From NCBI GenBank assembly GCA_918797485.1, contig CAKKNE010000001.1:5766001-5830000 (forward strand): 64,000 nt of DNA, given 5' to 3'. This stretch comes from Pelagomonas calceolata (lineage: Eukaryota > Sar > Pelagophyceae > Pelagomonadales > Pelagomonadaceae). Of the stretch, positions 30,001-38,053 are shown piece by piece. How positions within the stretch are numbered: position 1 is the first letter of the stretch; each line of letters opens with the position of its first letter. The translations under genes and the position numbers were made by a program. Below the pieces are notes generated by a model. It was not told the origin of the DNA and searched no databases. It saw only the letters and a program-made list of their open reading frames with translations.

Positions 30001-30743
30001 AGCTCCGCGCCGCCCTCACCAGCAGAACAGCGTCCTGTATTTGAATCCTCGAAGGCGCCCGCTTCGATGGACGCCCGAGCCGGTGCCAGCGAGCCTTGGA
30101 AGGTCCAGCCCTTCATGTCAAAGAGTGCTTGTAATTGTCGATCGGAGGCCTCCGCGAAGCGTTTTTTCGACGTCGCCTTGGCGAGGGCTTTCAACTCGAC
30201 CAATCCAGCCGTCAACGATTCGGAGTTTTGGACATTTACCGTCGGTTTACTGACGACGCCCTCCCTTAGGTCAAAAATATGAGCGTAGGGCGGGCCCGTC
30301 GGCGACGCGCCATACGCCGGCAGCAACCGGTCTCCTAGTTTCTTGGCGGCCCCGAGGAAGCGCGCGTCGTCGGACAGAACATAGATGGCCAGGAGGCCTC
30401 CCAGTATTTTTGTGGCGTCCCTCGTGGAGGTGGCCACGTGCGCGTCCCCCGCAGAAAACTCGTCCGCCGCCCAGGCGCCGCACTGCCGCACGACGCCATC
30501 GAAGCCCATGAGCCACAACCCGTCGGCCGCTGCCGCGATCGTCTGGCCGAGCGGGCCGGCCGCCGCGGCGTCCACCGACTGCCGCGCGACCGGTCGTAAC
30601 CAGTCGCTGCCCCAGGCGTCGCGCGCATACGTCGCGAACGCATACAAGTAGGCCTCGCGCACCGCTGCGGCCGATGGGCTCTTCGGGAGGGGGGGCTGCC
30701 GCACGGCTGCCGCTGTGGCCCACAGCAGTACGAGCCTACGCAT
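27078..30743 (-). CDS. GH47 mannosidase - Cys-motif repeats - sulfotransferase fusion
   Basis: 1221 codons read through, about 1180 after removing a 123-bp introner near the 3' end. It starts with a signal peptide (RRLVLLWATAAAV). Residues 25-480 resemble class I alpha-mannosidase (GH47): REAYLYAFATYARDAWG, MGFDGV and DEQPPHVFETLKYLYLLL. Residues about 500-950 hold around five copies of a module with W.EPAD, long helices and a C.(R/K)RR.C ending. Residues 955-1154 are a sulfotransferase with the PAPS loops HPGKTAGRA and VVLRDPRERLVSA. Likely a Golgi/ER-lumen glycan-processing enzyme. The fusion is unusual; whether both catalytic domains are active is unknown. Confidence 0.72.
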   Translation of the reverse strand: MRRLVLLWATAAAVRQPPLPKSPSAAAVREAYLYAFATYARDAWGSDWLRPVARQSVDAAAAGPLGQTIAAAADGLWLMGFDGVVRQCGAWAADEFSAGDAHVATSTRDATKILGGLLAIYVLSDDARFLGAAKKLGDRLLPAYGASPTGPPYAHIFDLREGVVSKPTVNVQNSESLTAGLVELKALAKATSKKRFAEASDRQLQALFDMKGWTFQGSLAPARASIEAGAFEDSNTGRCSAGEGGAELYAALVARGRQSNDELARKASRLAARAAVASLTFVVSDENGTVAADMLQGERGPPVFHQRACALPGFLARTNWGYMPQAVHDPDSVKTIARDLVTTCVQRALQTKTGLAPSLDQATGRVGDLRPETASSLFFMRRATQDPYYASLGYDLFRKLNASSRIQGGAFATIDDVEIGNKRDEQPPHVFETLKYLYLLLLENETQSTYLDDYVYAAGGHLLPVYDGSEVLDKANDDLRATVVVVKKIGHAVVPDDELHIADSIERFAATATSAGHVTFDENALNESYTMVAGQRPSGRPLSGTAMIAGFQEGIIPPNQPGNATVWGVSGIEGPARFVSRVAQALVKQGLPVSRSFVEDTHASLCKLRPCGHYGTAPRYDLPTNLTVSADPLGSLTVEPWMEPADAIEQFARAAAAKGQDIKRESCVEMLSWFCKRRRCARQTLREDRKAVVLVSTGEKDLEATATCEFWSPPEWCAELLKDRLIKEGVPVDSALAAGMEVRRHFCETSTCGQRLHTRLSLDIWDHDNGTVGAAACGPLSDPADCVEKMFRGSYRVGFKANETTAEASMTRMMRWFCKRRECIRPVAPAVSITHKGDVLEVKPWDEPRGKLREFAQRFSDKREPLSQEELKQLSFKVCSARPGWCVTLPKTVGVEVTGVGEATCRPWEEPADVLDTLHAHALRAGLEVTDLQLKKSLELMCAQRNCDRKKVKSMARIFFMHPGKTAGRAIQDATTKTDKVFVLGHDDRCDGLSKPCYVVLRDPRERLVSALAFKQQGGEWRGERLLGNTCHGWLMGKNLSTILADVDGLDQHCEYFQASPDKKTHCVFRPLEWWVDGHEDDINFLCFPELTTSFSALIAPFCNDTTCALPKRNPSNHSELYGGRPSSHGAALDAFARRWYSKDLELYERHCGTVKGPRFCRRPLFIGLRGTPSPRRPFTCRRRPPAHTSRPAGQVYGNASAQEATVEKGPFGEPIFAWEP
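27159..27281 (-). mobile_element. Introner-like intron near the 3' end of the GH47-sulfotransferase gene
   Basis: About 123 bp, GTGAAGGG...GTCAG (or a few bases earlier at CCCGCAG). It contains CCGGCGTCCCCTTTTT, CACGCCGTCGCCGCGACG and GGCCACCCGCACACAC. The host frame is open through it, so the evidence is the repeat sequence and low-quality translated residues. Confidence 0.6.
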
Positions 30744-30930
30744 CCTTAGTCCATCGCAGGGCTGCCTCTATTGATGTGTCTCATCGTGCGGCGCAATCGA
30801 CCGCCAGGTTTAGCATCGATGCGGGCAGCTTCTCCGCGCCTCCGTCTCGATGAGCCTCGATCGATTGATGGCTGCGTGCGGGTTCCTTGCTAGGTGTTGC
30901 TTCAGCAAGCTGATACGCCGTGAAATTTAC

Positions 30931-31644
30931 TTATTGTGCTTTTATATACTCGTCTAGGTCTAATACATGCGAGTGGGGCGAACGGCGCTGCCACTCCGGG
31001 CACGGTACAGAATGCATCACAAACCGTAACCCTTCCATCTGGCTGAAGGAAAACCTCCGCTTCATAGCAAGTTTCAGGATCCCGGAGCGTCCCCCGTCCA
31101 TTTGACGACACTTGCACTCTACGATGACGTCGAACACGGCCACTAACACCGTGCCATTATGAACTGGAATCTTCGTCTTCACCACCCGCGGAATGCGGAT
31201 CTGATTGTTGTCGTAATCGTTCCGCGTGATTCGCTGGGTGAGGCCCAGGTCCTGCTGCGAAGGCAGGTCGTCGTCCGTGACCCGCCGTGCGCGCTTTCGT
31301 GGCCGCGCTTCCGCCGCCGGCGCTTCGACGGGCGGCGGGGGCGGGGGCGGGGGCGGTACCGGCTCCTCTCGCGCCGCCGGCTCGGCTTCGGCTTCGGCCG
31401 GCTCTTCCGCCGCGCCTCCGGCGTCCGGCGCTTGCGGAGGATTACGGATGGCCTCGCGGATCTGACGCAAAACAGCGGGGTCGGCGCCCGCCGCGAGTGC
31501 CACCCGCTCCATCTGGTCGAGGGCAGTCTGGTGTCTGTCCAACGACACGTTCAATTGTTGTTGGAGTGTATGGTGCTCCTCGGACTCTTCGCGATGCAAC
31601 TCCAGCGCCGTCCGCATGGCATCGGCCGCTGTTTGGGCAGCCAT
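30931..31644 (-). CDS. Hypothetical nuclear-type protein
   Basis: 237 residues from MAAQTAADAMRTALEL. Residues 1-75 form a coiled coil. A Glu/Ala/Pro region with nine consecutive prolines follows, then a basic cluster (RPRKRARR) that looks like a nuclear localisation signal. The C-terminal 100 residues look folded (IRIPRVVKTKIPVHNG, FDVIVECKC, MKRRFSFSQMEGLRF). The upstream in-frame extension translates the spacer palindrome and is rejected. Family not recognised. Confidence 0.55.
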   Translation of the reverse strand: MAAQTAADAMRTALELHREESEEHHTLQQQLNVSLDRHQTALDQMERVALAAGADPAVLRQIREAIRNPPQAPDAGGAAEEPAEAEAEPAAREEPVPPPPPPPPPVEAPAAEARPRKRARRVTDDDLPSQQDLGLTQRITRNDYDNNQIRIPRVVKTKIPVHNGTVLVAVFDVIVECKCRQMDGGRSGILKLAMKRRFSFSQMEGLRFVMHSVPCPEWQRRSPHSHVLDLDEYIKAQ

Positions 31645-31699
31645 GTTCGATCCGTGATATGCCAGAAGCCTAATGGGCAGCCGTTTTGACCCCGCATTA

Positions 31700-31723
31700 G
31701 CTAGCGGCATGTAACACACTAGG
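31700..31723. promoter_or_regulatory. Spacer palindrome, copy 7
   Basis: GCTAGCGGCATGTAAC followed by ACACTAGG, 56 bp from the minus-strand start and 91 bp from the ETFA start. Confidence 0.7.
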
Positions 31724-31813
31724 TAGCCTTCGGCACGAGCACCTGAAACAGCTCACGAGATCAACGCTGAGCGACAAATACATTGCGCAAGATTACTGCG
31801 CTGACAAGTAAAC

Positions 31814-32779
31814 ATGCTCAGACACGCGACTGGTGCGCTGCGCCGCGTCGCCGCGCGGCGCCAGGCCAGCACGCTGATTCTAGCCGACCACGACGGCGCG
31901 AATATGACGCCGTCGACGCTCGCCGCGTTGACTGCGGCGAGCAAGCTCAACGAGACGAGCGCCGTCCTCGTCGCCGGCGCGCCAAGTACGGTCGCCGAGC
32001 AGGCCGCCAAGGCCCAGGGCGTCGAGGCCGTCTTCCACGTCGACGCCCCACCGTCGGCCAAGGGCATCGCCAGTTTTGTGGAGAAAGGCGGCTACTCGCA
32101 CGTCTTCGCGCCCGTGTCCAACAACACCAAAGACTTCGTGCCGCGCATCGCGGCGGCGCTCGGCGTCTCGCCGGTCACGGACATCTGCGAAGTTTTGAAT
32201 GAGGACACGTTCGTGCGACCGTTTTATGCGGGCAACGCGTTAGCTACGGTCAAGACGACGCAATCTGTGACAGTAGCCACGGTCCGCGCGACGGCCTTCG
32301 AGAAGGTTAGCGAAGAGGGCGGCGCCGCCGGTGTCGAAGCGGCATCCATCGACGCGGCCGTCGCGCCGGAACTCCCGGAGAAGATCTCCGAGAGCAGTGG
32401 CGATAGCGAAAGGCCGGACCTCACGGCCGCGAGAGTCGTGGTGAGCGGAGGGAGGGGCATGGGCAGCGGAGAGAACTTCGCCATGCTCGAGCAGCTCGCC
32501 GACAAGTTAGGAGGCGCGGTAGGGGCGTCTCGGGCCGCAGTGGACGCGGGGATGGTGCCCAACGAGCTCCAGGTCGGCCAGACCGGGAAAGTGGTCGCGC
32601 CCGAATTATATATTGCCGTGGGCATTAGTGGCGCGATCCAGCATTTGTCAGGTATGAAAGATTCCAAGACGATCGTGGCCATCAACAAGGACGCCGAGGC
32701 GCCCATCTTCCAGGTCGCGGACTACGGGCTGGTCGCCGATTTATTTGAGGCCGTGCCCGAGCTCGACGCGAAGCTCTGA
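31814..32779 (+). CDS. ETFA: Electron transfer flavoprotein alpha subunit
   Basis: 321 residues, single exon, full family length. An Arg/Ala-rich mitochondrial transit sequence ([16 protein letters not shown]) precedes LILADHD. The FAD-binding C-terminal half is clear: [69 protein letters not shown] and [10 protein letters not shown]. It accepts electrons from acyl-CoA and amino-acid dehydrogenases in the mitochondrial matrix, working as a heterodimer with ETF-beta (not in this window). Convergent with the next gene, 44 bp away. Confidence 0.95.
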   Translation: MLRHATGALRRVAARRQASTLILADHDGANMTPSTLAALTAASKLNETSAVLVAGAPSTVAEQAAKAQGVEAVFHVDAPPSAKGIASFVEKGGYSHVFAPVSNNTKDFVPRIAAALGVSPVTDICEVLNEDTFVRPFYAGNALATVKTTQSVTVATVRATAFEKVSEEGGAAGVEAASIDAAVAPELPEKISESSGDSERPDLTAARVVVSGGRGMGSGENFAMLEQLADKLGGAVGASRAAVDAGMVPNELQVGQTGKVVAPELYIAVGISGAIQHLSGMKDSKTIVAINKDAEAPIFQVADYGLVADLFEAVPELDAKL

Positions 32780-32823
32780 TTGACTAATATTTGTTCAGTT
32801 CACGTCGTCATTAAACAGGGGAG

Positions 32824-33813
32824 TCAGTTGGAGTCGCCGAGGGCCTTCTTGGCCGACGGCGTCTTGCCCTTTTTCCAGGCGTTCGCGCGCGCTTTTTCAA
32901 CCTCGCGATCAGCAAGAAGATTGAAGCCCGCGACACAAAGGTCCGCCAGGTCCTCCGAGGGGCAGTGGACCAGCGTCGCGTCGCCGTCGTGCTGCACGAT
33001 GAAGCTCCGCGCCGAGAGCTCGCCGAGCTCCGCCGGCAGCGGCCGCGCGACGCAGCGCATCTCCGCGACGAGGAACGCCGTATCCCGCTCAGCGACGGTC
33101 CAGGCGCAGCGCGCGCGCCCGCGCGTGTCCGTGCCGAGCGAGAGCAGCGCGTGTTCCACCGTCGCGCGGCTCCCGTTGGCCTTGCGCCACTCGTCCGACG
33201 GCCGCACGTCCACGTCCAAGCCGCCGCGCAACAACGCCTCGAACTCGCGCAGGAACTCGTTCTCGCTCTCGGCGACGGCGCGCTGGCGCTCCGTCGCCTC
33301 TTGTCCCGACTTGGCGTCGCGGCCGGCCTGCGCCGCGGCGGCGTCGTGCACGGCCGCGGTCGTCGGGCCGCCGTCCCAGAGCTTCTTCCGCTGGGGTGCG
33401 GGCGGCGACGTCGTGCAGGGCCGCGGCCGCGCGCGCGGCTTGGTGTCCTCCACGGGCAGCGGGTACGCGAGCTCCGAGTCTTGTGCCTTGGCCGCGCCGC
33501 GGCGGCGGCGGCGGCGCAGGAACAGGACGTGCGCGAGGACGATCGGAAGAATCAGCAGTTCGCAGTGGGAGTCGCGCGCGTAGGCTGCCAGCGACTTGGT
33601 GTTGTTCGTGACCGGCGGCTTGCGCGGCGCTCTGTTCGTGGCCGGCGCGCGCGGCGCTTGCGGCGCTCGTGGCGCTGTTTTCGTGGCCGGCGGCGAGCGC
33701 GGCGCTCTGTTCGTGGCCGGCGTGCGCGCTCGCGGCGCTGCTTTCGGCTGCCCGGGTGCGGAGTTTCGGGCCCGTTCGCACCCGTGCGGGACAGGCGCAG
33801 CGCACAGCGGCAT
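32824..33813 (-). CDS. Hypothetical single-pass membrane protein with Pro/Arg repeats
   Basis: 329 residues. The head has imperfect repeats of ATNRAPR(S/K)PP and TKTAPRAPQAP. A short hydrophobic segment (ELLILPIVLAHVLFL) is followed by Arg-rich RRRRRRGAAK, consistent with a type II or tail-in membrane topology. The C-terminal 200 residues look folded, with EFLREFEALLRGGLDV and a beta-rich end (RSFIVQHDGDATLVHC). Family not recognised; the start could lie further in. Confidence 0.5.
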   Translation of the reverse strand: MPLCAAPVPHGCERARNSAPGQPKAAPRARTPATNRAPRSPPATKTAPRAPQAPRAPATNRAPRKPPVTNNTKSLAAYARDSHCELLILPIVLAHVLFLRRRRRRGAAKAQDSELAYPLPVEDTKPRARPRPCTTSPPAPQRKKLWDGGPTTAAVHDAAAAQAGRDAKSGQEATERQRAVAESENEFLREFEALLRGGLDVDVRPSDEWRKANGSRATVEHALLSLGTDTRGRARCAWTVAERDTAFLVAEMRCVARPLPAELGELSARSFIVQHDGDATLVHCPSEDLADLCVAGFNLLADREVEKARANAWKKGKTPSAKKALGDSN

Positions 33814-33901
33814 GGTTATTAAGTATACGCTTGCTGCCTGTGATTGGCTGCGATTTGACCTAGATTAGGCCGCGAAAAGCCAATGCGCGGCAATATAAAT
33901 T

Positions 33902-33925
33902 GCTAGCGGCATGTAAGACACTAGC
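33902..33925. promoter_or_regulatory. Spacer palindrome, copy 8
   Basis: GCTAGCGGCATGTAAG followed by ACACTAGC, 89 bp upstream of the minus-strand start at 33813, next to a TATA-like CAATATAAAT (33891-33900). Confidence 0.7.
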
Positions 33926-33997
33926 AAACCAGACACTTTGCGCTTTTTCCCTTCGCTTCCGGATAATTGACCATAGACCCACGTTTCACACAATAAA

Positions 33998-34918
33998 TTA
34001 GGCAACAAACCCCCGCACGAACTCGAAGTCCAGGGCCGCGCCGGCGGCGAGGCGCGCCGTCGGGTCCGGATCCAACAATTCCGCGACGACCTCGCGCGCG
34101 CGCGCGTCGTGCGTGAGCGGCTGCACCTTCAGGACCCGGGCTCGGAAGTGCTCCGCGCCCGCGAGGCCGCCTCTATGCAATTCGCGGACGTCGGCCTCCG
34201 AGGGCCGGCCCGCGGCCATGGCCAGGACGACGAGCCCCGCGGACCAGTTGTCCGCGCTCATATCATCTGAACACCTTCCAGAGAGGACCTCGGGCGCGCT
34301 CCAGAAGCCCGTGATCTCCGCCTCGTTGACCGAGGCGCCGCGCCGCCGCGCCGAGCCCCAGTCGCAGAGCCTCACGTCACACTCCGGCTCGTCATCCTTA
34401 TTTAACTTCCGCCAGCCCCGGTTGCCCCCCTTCTCGACGCGCGTCATGAGTATATTCTCGGGCTTGATATCCCTATGACTGATGCCCTTCGCATGGCACC
34501 AGGCCACCGCGTCGAGCAGTTGCGCCGCCCAGCGCCGCGCGTGGAAGTGGGCCGTTTCCAGTCGATCCGCGAGCGTGCCCCCTGTGATCAGTTCGTAGTA
34601 GACGTAGAGCCGGTCCGGCGCCTCGTGGTAACCTTCACAGGAAACACAGTGGTGCTTGCCGCCCAGCTCCTTTGATATAGCGACCTCCTCCCTAAGAGAA
34701 GCGGCGCGCCGCGGCAGGACGATATTCCTATCCTCATCTATGATCACGCGCTTCAGTAAAACCTTGGCCGCGACCTTCTTCTCATCACGCGTCGCGACGA
34801 AGACGCTCCCGAACGTGCCGCCGCCTACTCTATCGCCTATTTCATAAGGCAGCTCTTCAGAGACGTCCTCGTACACGTCGCCCGTCCCAAACAACTTGTT
34901 CAGGAGCCACAGGATCAT
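33998..34918 (-). CDS. Serine/threonine protein kinase
   Basis: 306 residues, almost only a kinase domain. Visible motifs: glycine loop GGGTFGSVFVA, catalytic Lys in VAAKVLLK, HRDIKPENIL, CDWGSA in place of DFG, and a SAPEVLSGR activation-segment end. The catalytic Asp and the metal-binding Asp are kept, so activity is plausible despite Phe to Trp. The N-terminus MILWLLNKLFG is hydrophobic. Its ATG overlaps the stop of the upstream small ORF by ATGA. Confidence 0.85.
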   Translation of the reverse strand: MILWLLNKLFGTGDVYEDVSEELPYEIGDRVGGGTFGSVFVATRDEKKVAAKVLLKRVIIDEDRNIVLPRRAASLREEVAISKELGGKHHCVSCEGYHEAPDRLYVYYELITGGTLADRLETAHFHARRWAAQLLDAVAWCHAKGISHRDIKPENILMTRVEKGGNRGWRKLNKDDEPECDVRLCDWGSARRRGASVNEAEITGFWSAPEVLSGRCSDDMSADNWSAGLVVLAMAAGRPSEADVRELHRGGLAGAEHFRARVLKVQPLTHDARAREVVAELLDPDPTARLAAGAALDFEFVRGFVA

Positions 34919-35118
34919 TCCTCGATCGTCCAGCCGAGCGGGTAGTTCGCCTCGGCCTCGGCGCGTTCTATGCGCAACGCGGCTAAAGCAAGCGCCTCGA
35001 ACTCGCCCTCGCTCTCGACGGCGCCCGGCTCTCCCACAAAGCGCGCGAGCGCCCGGAAGAGCAGCGCGAAGTAGGCGCCGAGCGTCGCGAAGAGGGTTTG
35101 CAGCTCCTGCTGCGGCAT
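34915..35118 (-). CDS. Small ORF overlapping the kinase start
   Basis: 67 codons from MPQQELQTLFATL, helical and amphipathic (LGAYFALLFRALARFV), ending TIEE. Its TGA shares ATGA with the kinase start (34915-34918). It could be a separate micro-protein, an upstream ORF, or an N-terminal exon of the kinase with an unseen splice. Divergent from METTL18, with 175 bp between. Confidence 0.45.
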   Translation of the reverse strand: MPQQELQTLFATLGAYFALLFRALARFVGEPGAVESEGEFEALALAALRIERAEAEANYPLGWTIEE

Positions 35119-35293
35119 GCGACGTGCGCCGCGTGCTCCGCGGCTACGCGTCGCTTCGCGCACTGGGCGAGCGTCGTTGTGCTGCGCCGCGCGTCACGGA
35201 GCCGCAGCTGCAGCTGACCCGGCCTGCACTTGTTCGGGCTCGCGGCGTGCGGTTTTGGGAGGCGCGTGCCTCTGTCCAGTGCTGTTTCGATCT

Positions 35294-36256
35294 ATGCTGA
35301 GATTTGCGGCTGCCTTGTCTGCTCTGCAACCACGCGACGGCCTGGTTGCTCGACGCCTCTCAGGTGCTGAGGCTGCAGCTGGCAGAGGCCATAAACTAGC
35401 GCCTAAACCATACAGATTTGGGCTCGCCGCGAATGCGTCATCTAATGGCCAAAATGATCCAGCAATGAGCAGCTTTCGCTTCGACTTTGGCGCCGCTGAT
35501 AATGCCACTGATGCCTCTGGTGCAGTGGCTCCAGCGACAGCGCCAGCACCGGCATCGGAAAACGCCGACGCCGCCAGCGCGACATCGCGCCCAATCACGC
35601 GCATCGCAGCGGTCCAGGCCACGGCCGCCGAAACGCGCGCCGTCGAGGCCGGCGGCGAGCGCTTCGACCTCGCCGTCGCCGAGTCGTCACAAGTTGTTCA
35701 AAAAGGCGTCTACGAGGGCGGGCGGGAGCTCTGGGAGTGCGCGATTGACCTCGTGGAGTGGCTCGCCGCGCACCGGCGACCGAGCGGCACGGTGCTAGAA
35801 TTAGGCTGCGGCCGCGGCCTGCCCGGCCTCTGGTGCCTCAAGCGAGGCGCCCAACAAGTGGTCTTCAGCGACTACGACGCCGACGTGCTGGAGCGCTACA
35901 CTAGAGTTGATGCGGCGCGCGTCGGCGGCCGATGTTACTTCTACGGCGGCGACTGGCGCGGGCTGCCCGCGGCGTTGCGTGGCTTCGGGACGTTCGACCT
36001 GATCCTGAGCGCGGAGACGGCGTACCGCGAGGACACGACGCGTTCTCTGGTGGAATGCATCGCGAAGACGTTATCCGTAAAGGGCGAGGCCGTCGTCGCG
36101 ACGAAGCGCTACTATTTTGGGTGTGGTGGCGGCGTCGCGGCCCTCGAGGCTGAGGTCGGTCGCGTCGATCGCCTCTGTTGTGAAGTGGTGTGGTCGGCCG
36201 AGGACGGGCGGTCGAACGTGCGGGATATTGTGCGCGTGTTCTGGAAGGAAGGGTAA
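35294..36256 (+). CDS. Protein-histidine methyltransferase, METTL18/Hpm1-like
   Basis: 321 residues from the ATG at 35294; an inner ATG at 35465 (MSSFRFDF) could make a shorter cytosolic form. Hallmarks: QKGVYEGGRELWECAIDL, VLELGCGRGLPGLWCL, VVFSDYDADVL, YGGDWRGLP, LILSAETAYR and the late KRYYFGCGGG, which fits METTL18 rather than other seven-beta-strand methyltransferases. Known members methylate a histidine of ribosomal protein uL3. The 110-residue head may be a targeting or disordered region. Confidence 0.82.
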   Translation: MLRFAAALSALQPRDGLVARRLSGAEAAAGRGHKLAPKPYRFGLAANASSNGQNDPAMSSFRFDFGAADNATDASGAVAPATAPAPASENADAASATSRPITRIAAVQATAAETRAVEAGGERFDLAVAESSQVVQKGVYEGGRELWECAIDLVEWLAAHRRPSGTVLELGCGRGLPGLWCLKRGAQQVVFSDYDADVLERYTRVDAARVGGRCYFYGGDWRGLPAALRGFGTFDLILSAETAYREDTTRSLVECIAKTLSVKGEAVVATKRYYFGCGGGVAALEAEVGRVDRLCCEVVWSAEDGRSNVRDIVRVFWKEG

Positions 36257-36732
36257 TTGTGTGTGTTTTTTAGTGTTCCCGCCAGTCTACGTGATGCGCA
36301 CCGTGCGCTGGTTCGCTTCGAGCTGTACTCGACTCGCGCGCCGAACACAGTACGGCCCTAGGCCTTCCTTCCTTCGCGCTGGAGTGGTGCTCTGGGCTGT
36401 TCGAAGGGTGCCTGAATGCTTTTCGACGGGGCGACGGGGCGACGAGAATTCTAGTATGTGGTGGCGTGGTCGCGCCAGCATCTCGACGAAATCGCCCGCT
36501 ACGCGCCCACACAGCACGCATTGCTCACCAGGCTTGCTCATCAGCTAGCCAGAGTGTATAGCGCGCCTACATCAGCAAACGCGAGCCAAATCCGTGCGTT
36601 TTTGAGGAATTAGGTGCTGCATCTGTCAGCCTCTCGCATCCTCGTCGCTTACGTCGCTTACGCTCGCTTACGCGCGACAGACTAGCCAACAGCTCTAGAA
36701 ACTCGCAACAACAGCTCTAGAAACTCGCAACA
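36257..36732. other. Spacer upstream of the desaturase
   Basis: No gene supported. It ends with two 22-bp tandem units (36689-36710, 36711-36732) that touch the desaturase ATG, and a TCGCTTACG triplication near 36647-36672. Confidence 0.6.
36689..36732. repeat. 22-bp unit repeated twice in the desaturase leader
   Basis: ACAGCTCTAGAAACTCGCA plus ACA, twice and exact, immediately before the ATG at 36733. Confidence 0.8.
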
Positions 36733-37989
36733 ATGGGCAAAGGAGGCCAGCAGCCCCCGAAGCAGGAGGACTTCCTCACCTCGTCACGGCCGAGCCGCTG
36801 CGGCAAGCCGCTCATCACCGCTGAGCACGCGACGCTCGTCGCCGCGGTTCTACCGAAGGAGAAACTCCCTACAAAAAAGCAGATCCGCGACTCCATCCCC
36901 CCGGAGTGCTTCGAGCACTCCTACGTGTCGGCGTTCGCCCACGTCATCCGGGACACGGCCGTCGTGGCCATGTTTGCGTTTCTCGCCGCATCTCTCTTGA
37001 GAACGTCGAACATGACTATTGTGGACATTCTCGGCTGGCAGGCCTACGCCTTCTTCCAGGGCGCCGCTCTGACGGGTTGGTGGGTCCTCGCACATGAATG
37101 TGGCCACGGCGGATTCTCCGCGAGCCAGTTCGTCAATGATTGTGTGGGATTAGTGCTCCACAGTGTGTTGCTGGTCCCCTACTACTCGTGGCAGTACTCG
37201 CACGCCAAGCACCACGCGAAGACGAACCATCTGATGGACGGCGAGACGCACAATCCGAACACCCAGGCTGAAATAGAAGAGGCCGGTTATGTGGCCCTGT
37301 TCCACGCCATCGGGGAGGAGGGCTTTGCTGGGTTCCAGCTCTTTGCGCATCTTGTCGTAGGGTGGCCGGCTTACTTAGTGACGAACGCGACTGGAGCTAG
37401 ACGCCTCTACAACCACAAGCCCATCGAGGACAACACGCTGGACCATTTCCGACCCTGGTCGAAGCTCTTCCCGCCGAACTGGGAGCGTCGTATTTATGTT
37501 GGGACTACGTGCTGGATCGCCTGCTTCACTGCTATCTGGGCCGCGACGTACAAGTTTGGGATAATACCAGTAGCCTGCTTCTACTGGGGCCCCTACCTCT
37601 GGGTCAATTTTTGGTTGGTCCTCTACACGTGGCTCCAGCACACGTCGCCAGAAGTCCCTCATTTTGGTGATGACGAATGGACCTGGGTGCGCGGCGCCTT
37701 GTGCACCATCGACCGGCCCTACGCGGAGTTGTTCGGCTTCTTCGACTGGGTGCACCACCACATCGGCTCGACGCACGTCTGCCACCATTTGTTCTCCAAT
37801 TTACCTTGCTACCATGCTGTAGAGGCTACTAAGCACCTGAAGGCCTACCTCAAGCCGTTAGGATTGTACAACTACGACCATGACGGCGTCGTGACGAGCA
37901 TGTGGAAAGCCGCCAAAGAGTGCCAGTACGTCGAGGGCACCGAGGGCATCCACTTCCCGAAGGCCGTCCGCGACCTGAAGAAGGACTAG
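36733..37989 (+). CDS. Membrane fatty acid desaturase, delta-12/omega-3 type
   Basis: 418 residues, single exon. Three histidine boxes place it in the FAD2/FAD3 group: HECGHGG (about residue 120), HAKHHAKTNH (about 155) and HVCHHLF (about 350), with four hydrophobic helices between them. It should insert a double bond in fatty acyl chains on membrane lipids, in the ER or plastid. No clear plastid presequence is seen, favouring the ER form. The exact regiospecificity cannot be read from sequence. Confidence 0.88.
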   Translation: MGKGGQQPPKQEDFLTSSRPSRCGKPLITAEHATLVAAVLPKEKLPTKKQIRDSIPPECFEHSYVSAFAHVIRDTAVVAMFAFLAASLLRTSNMTIVDILGWQAYAFFQGAALTGWWVLAHECGHGGFSASQFVNDCVGLVLHSVLLVPYYSWQYSHAKHHAKTNHLMDGETHNPNTQAEIEEAGYVALFHAIGEEGFAGFQLFAHLVVGWPAYLVTNATGARRLYNHKPIEDNTLDHFRPWSKLFPPNWERRIYVGTTCWIACFTAIWAATYKFGIIPVACFYWGPYLWVNFWLVLYTWLQHTSPEVPHFGDDEWTWVRGALCTIDRPYAELFGFFDWVHHHIGSTHVCHHLFSNLPCYHAVEATKHLKAYLKPLGLYNYDHDGVVTSMWKAAKECQYVEGTEGIHFPKAVRDLKKD

Positions 37990-38053
37990 TAGTCTTGTCG
38001 CTGGGGGGCGCTAAGTGTCTATTCAATCGTGTCTAGCGTCGGTGGCGTCTAGC

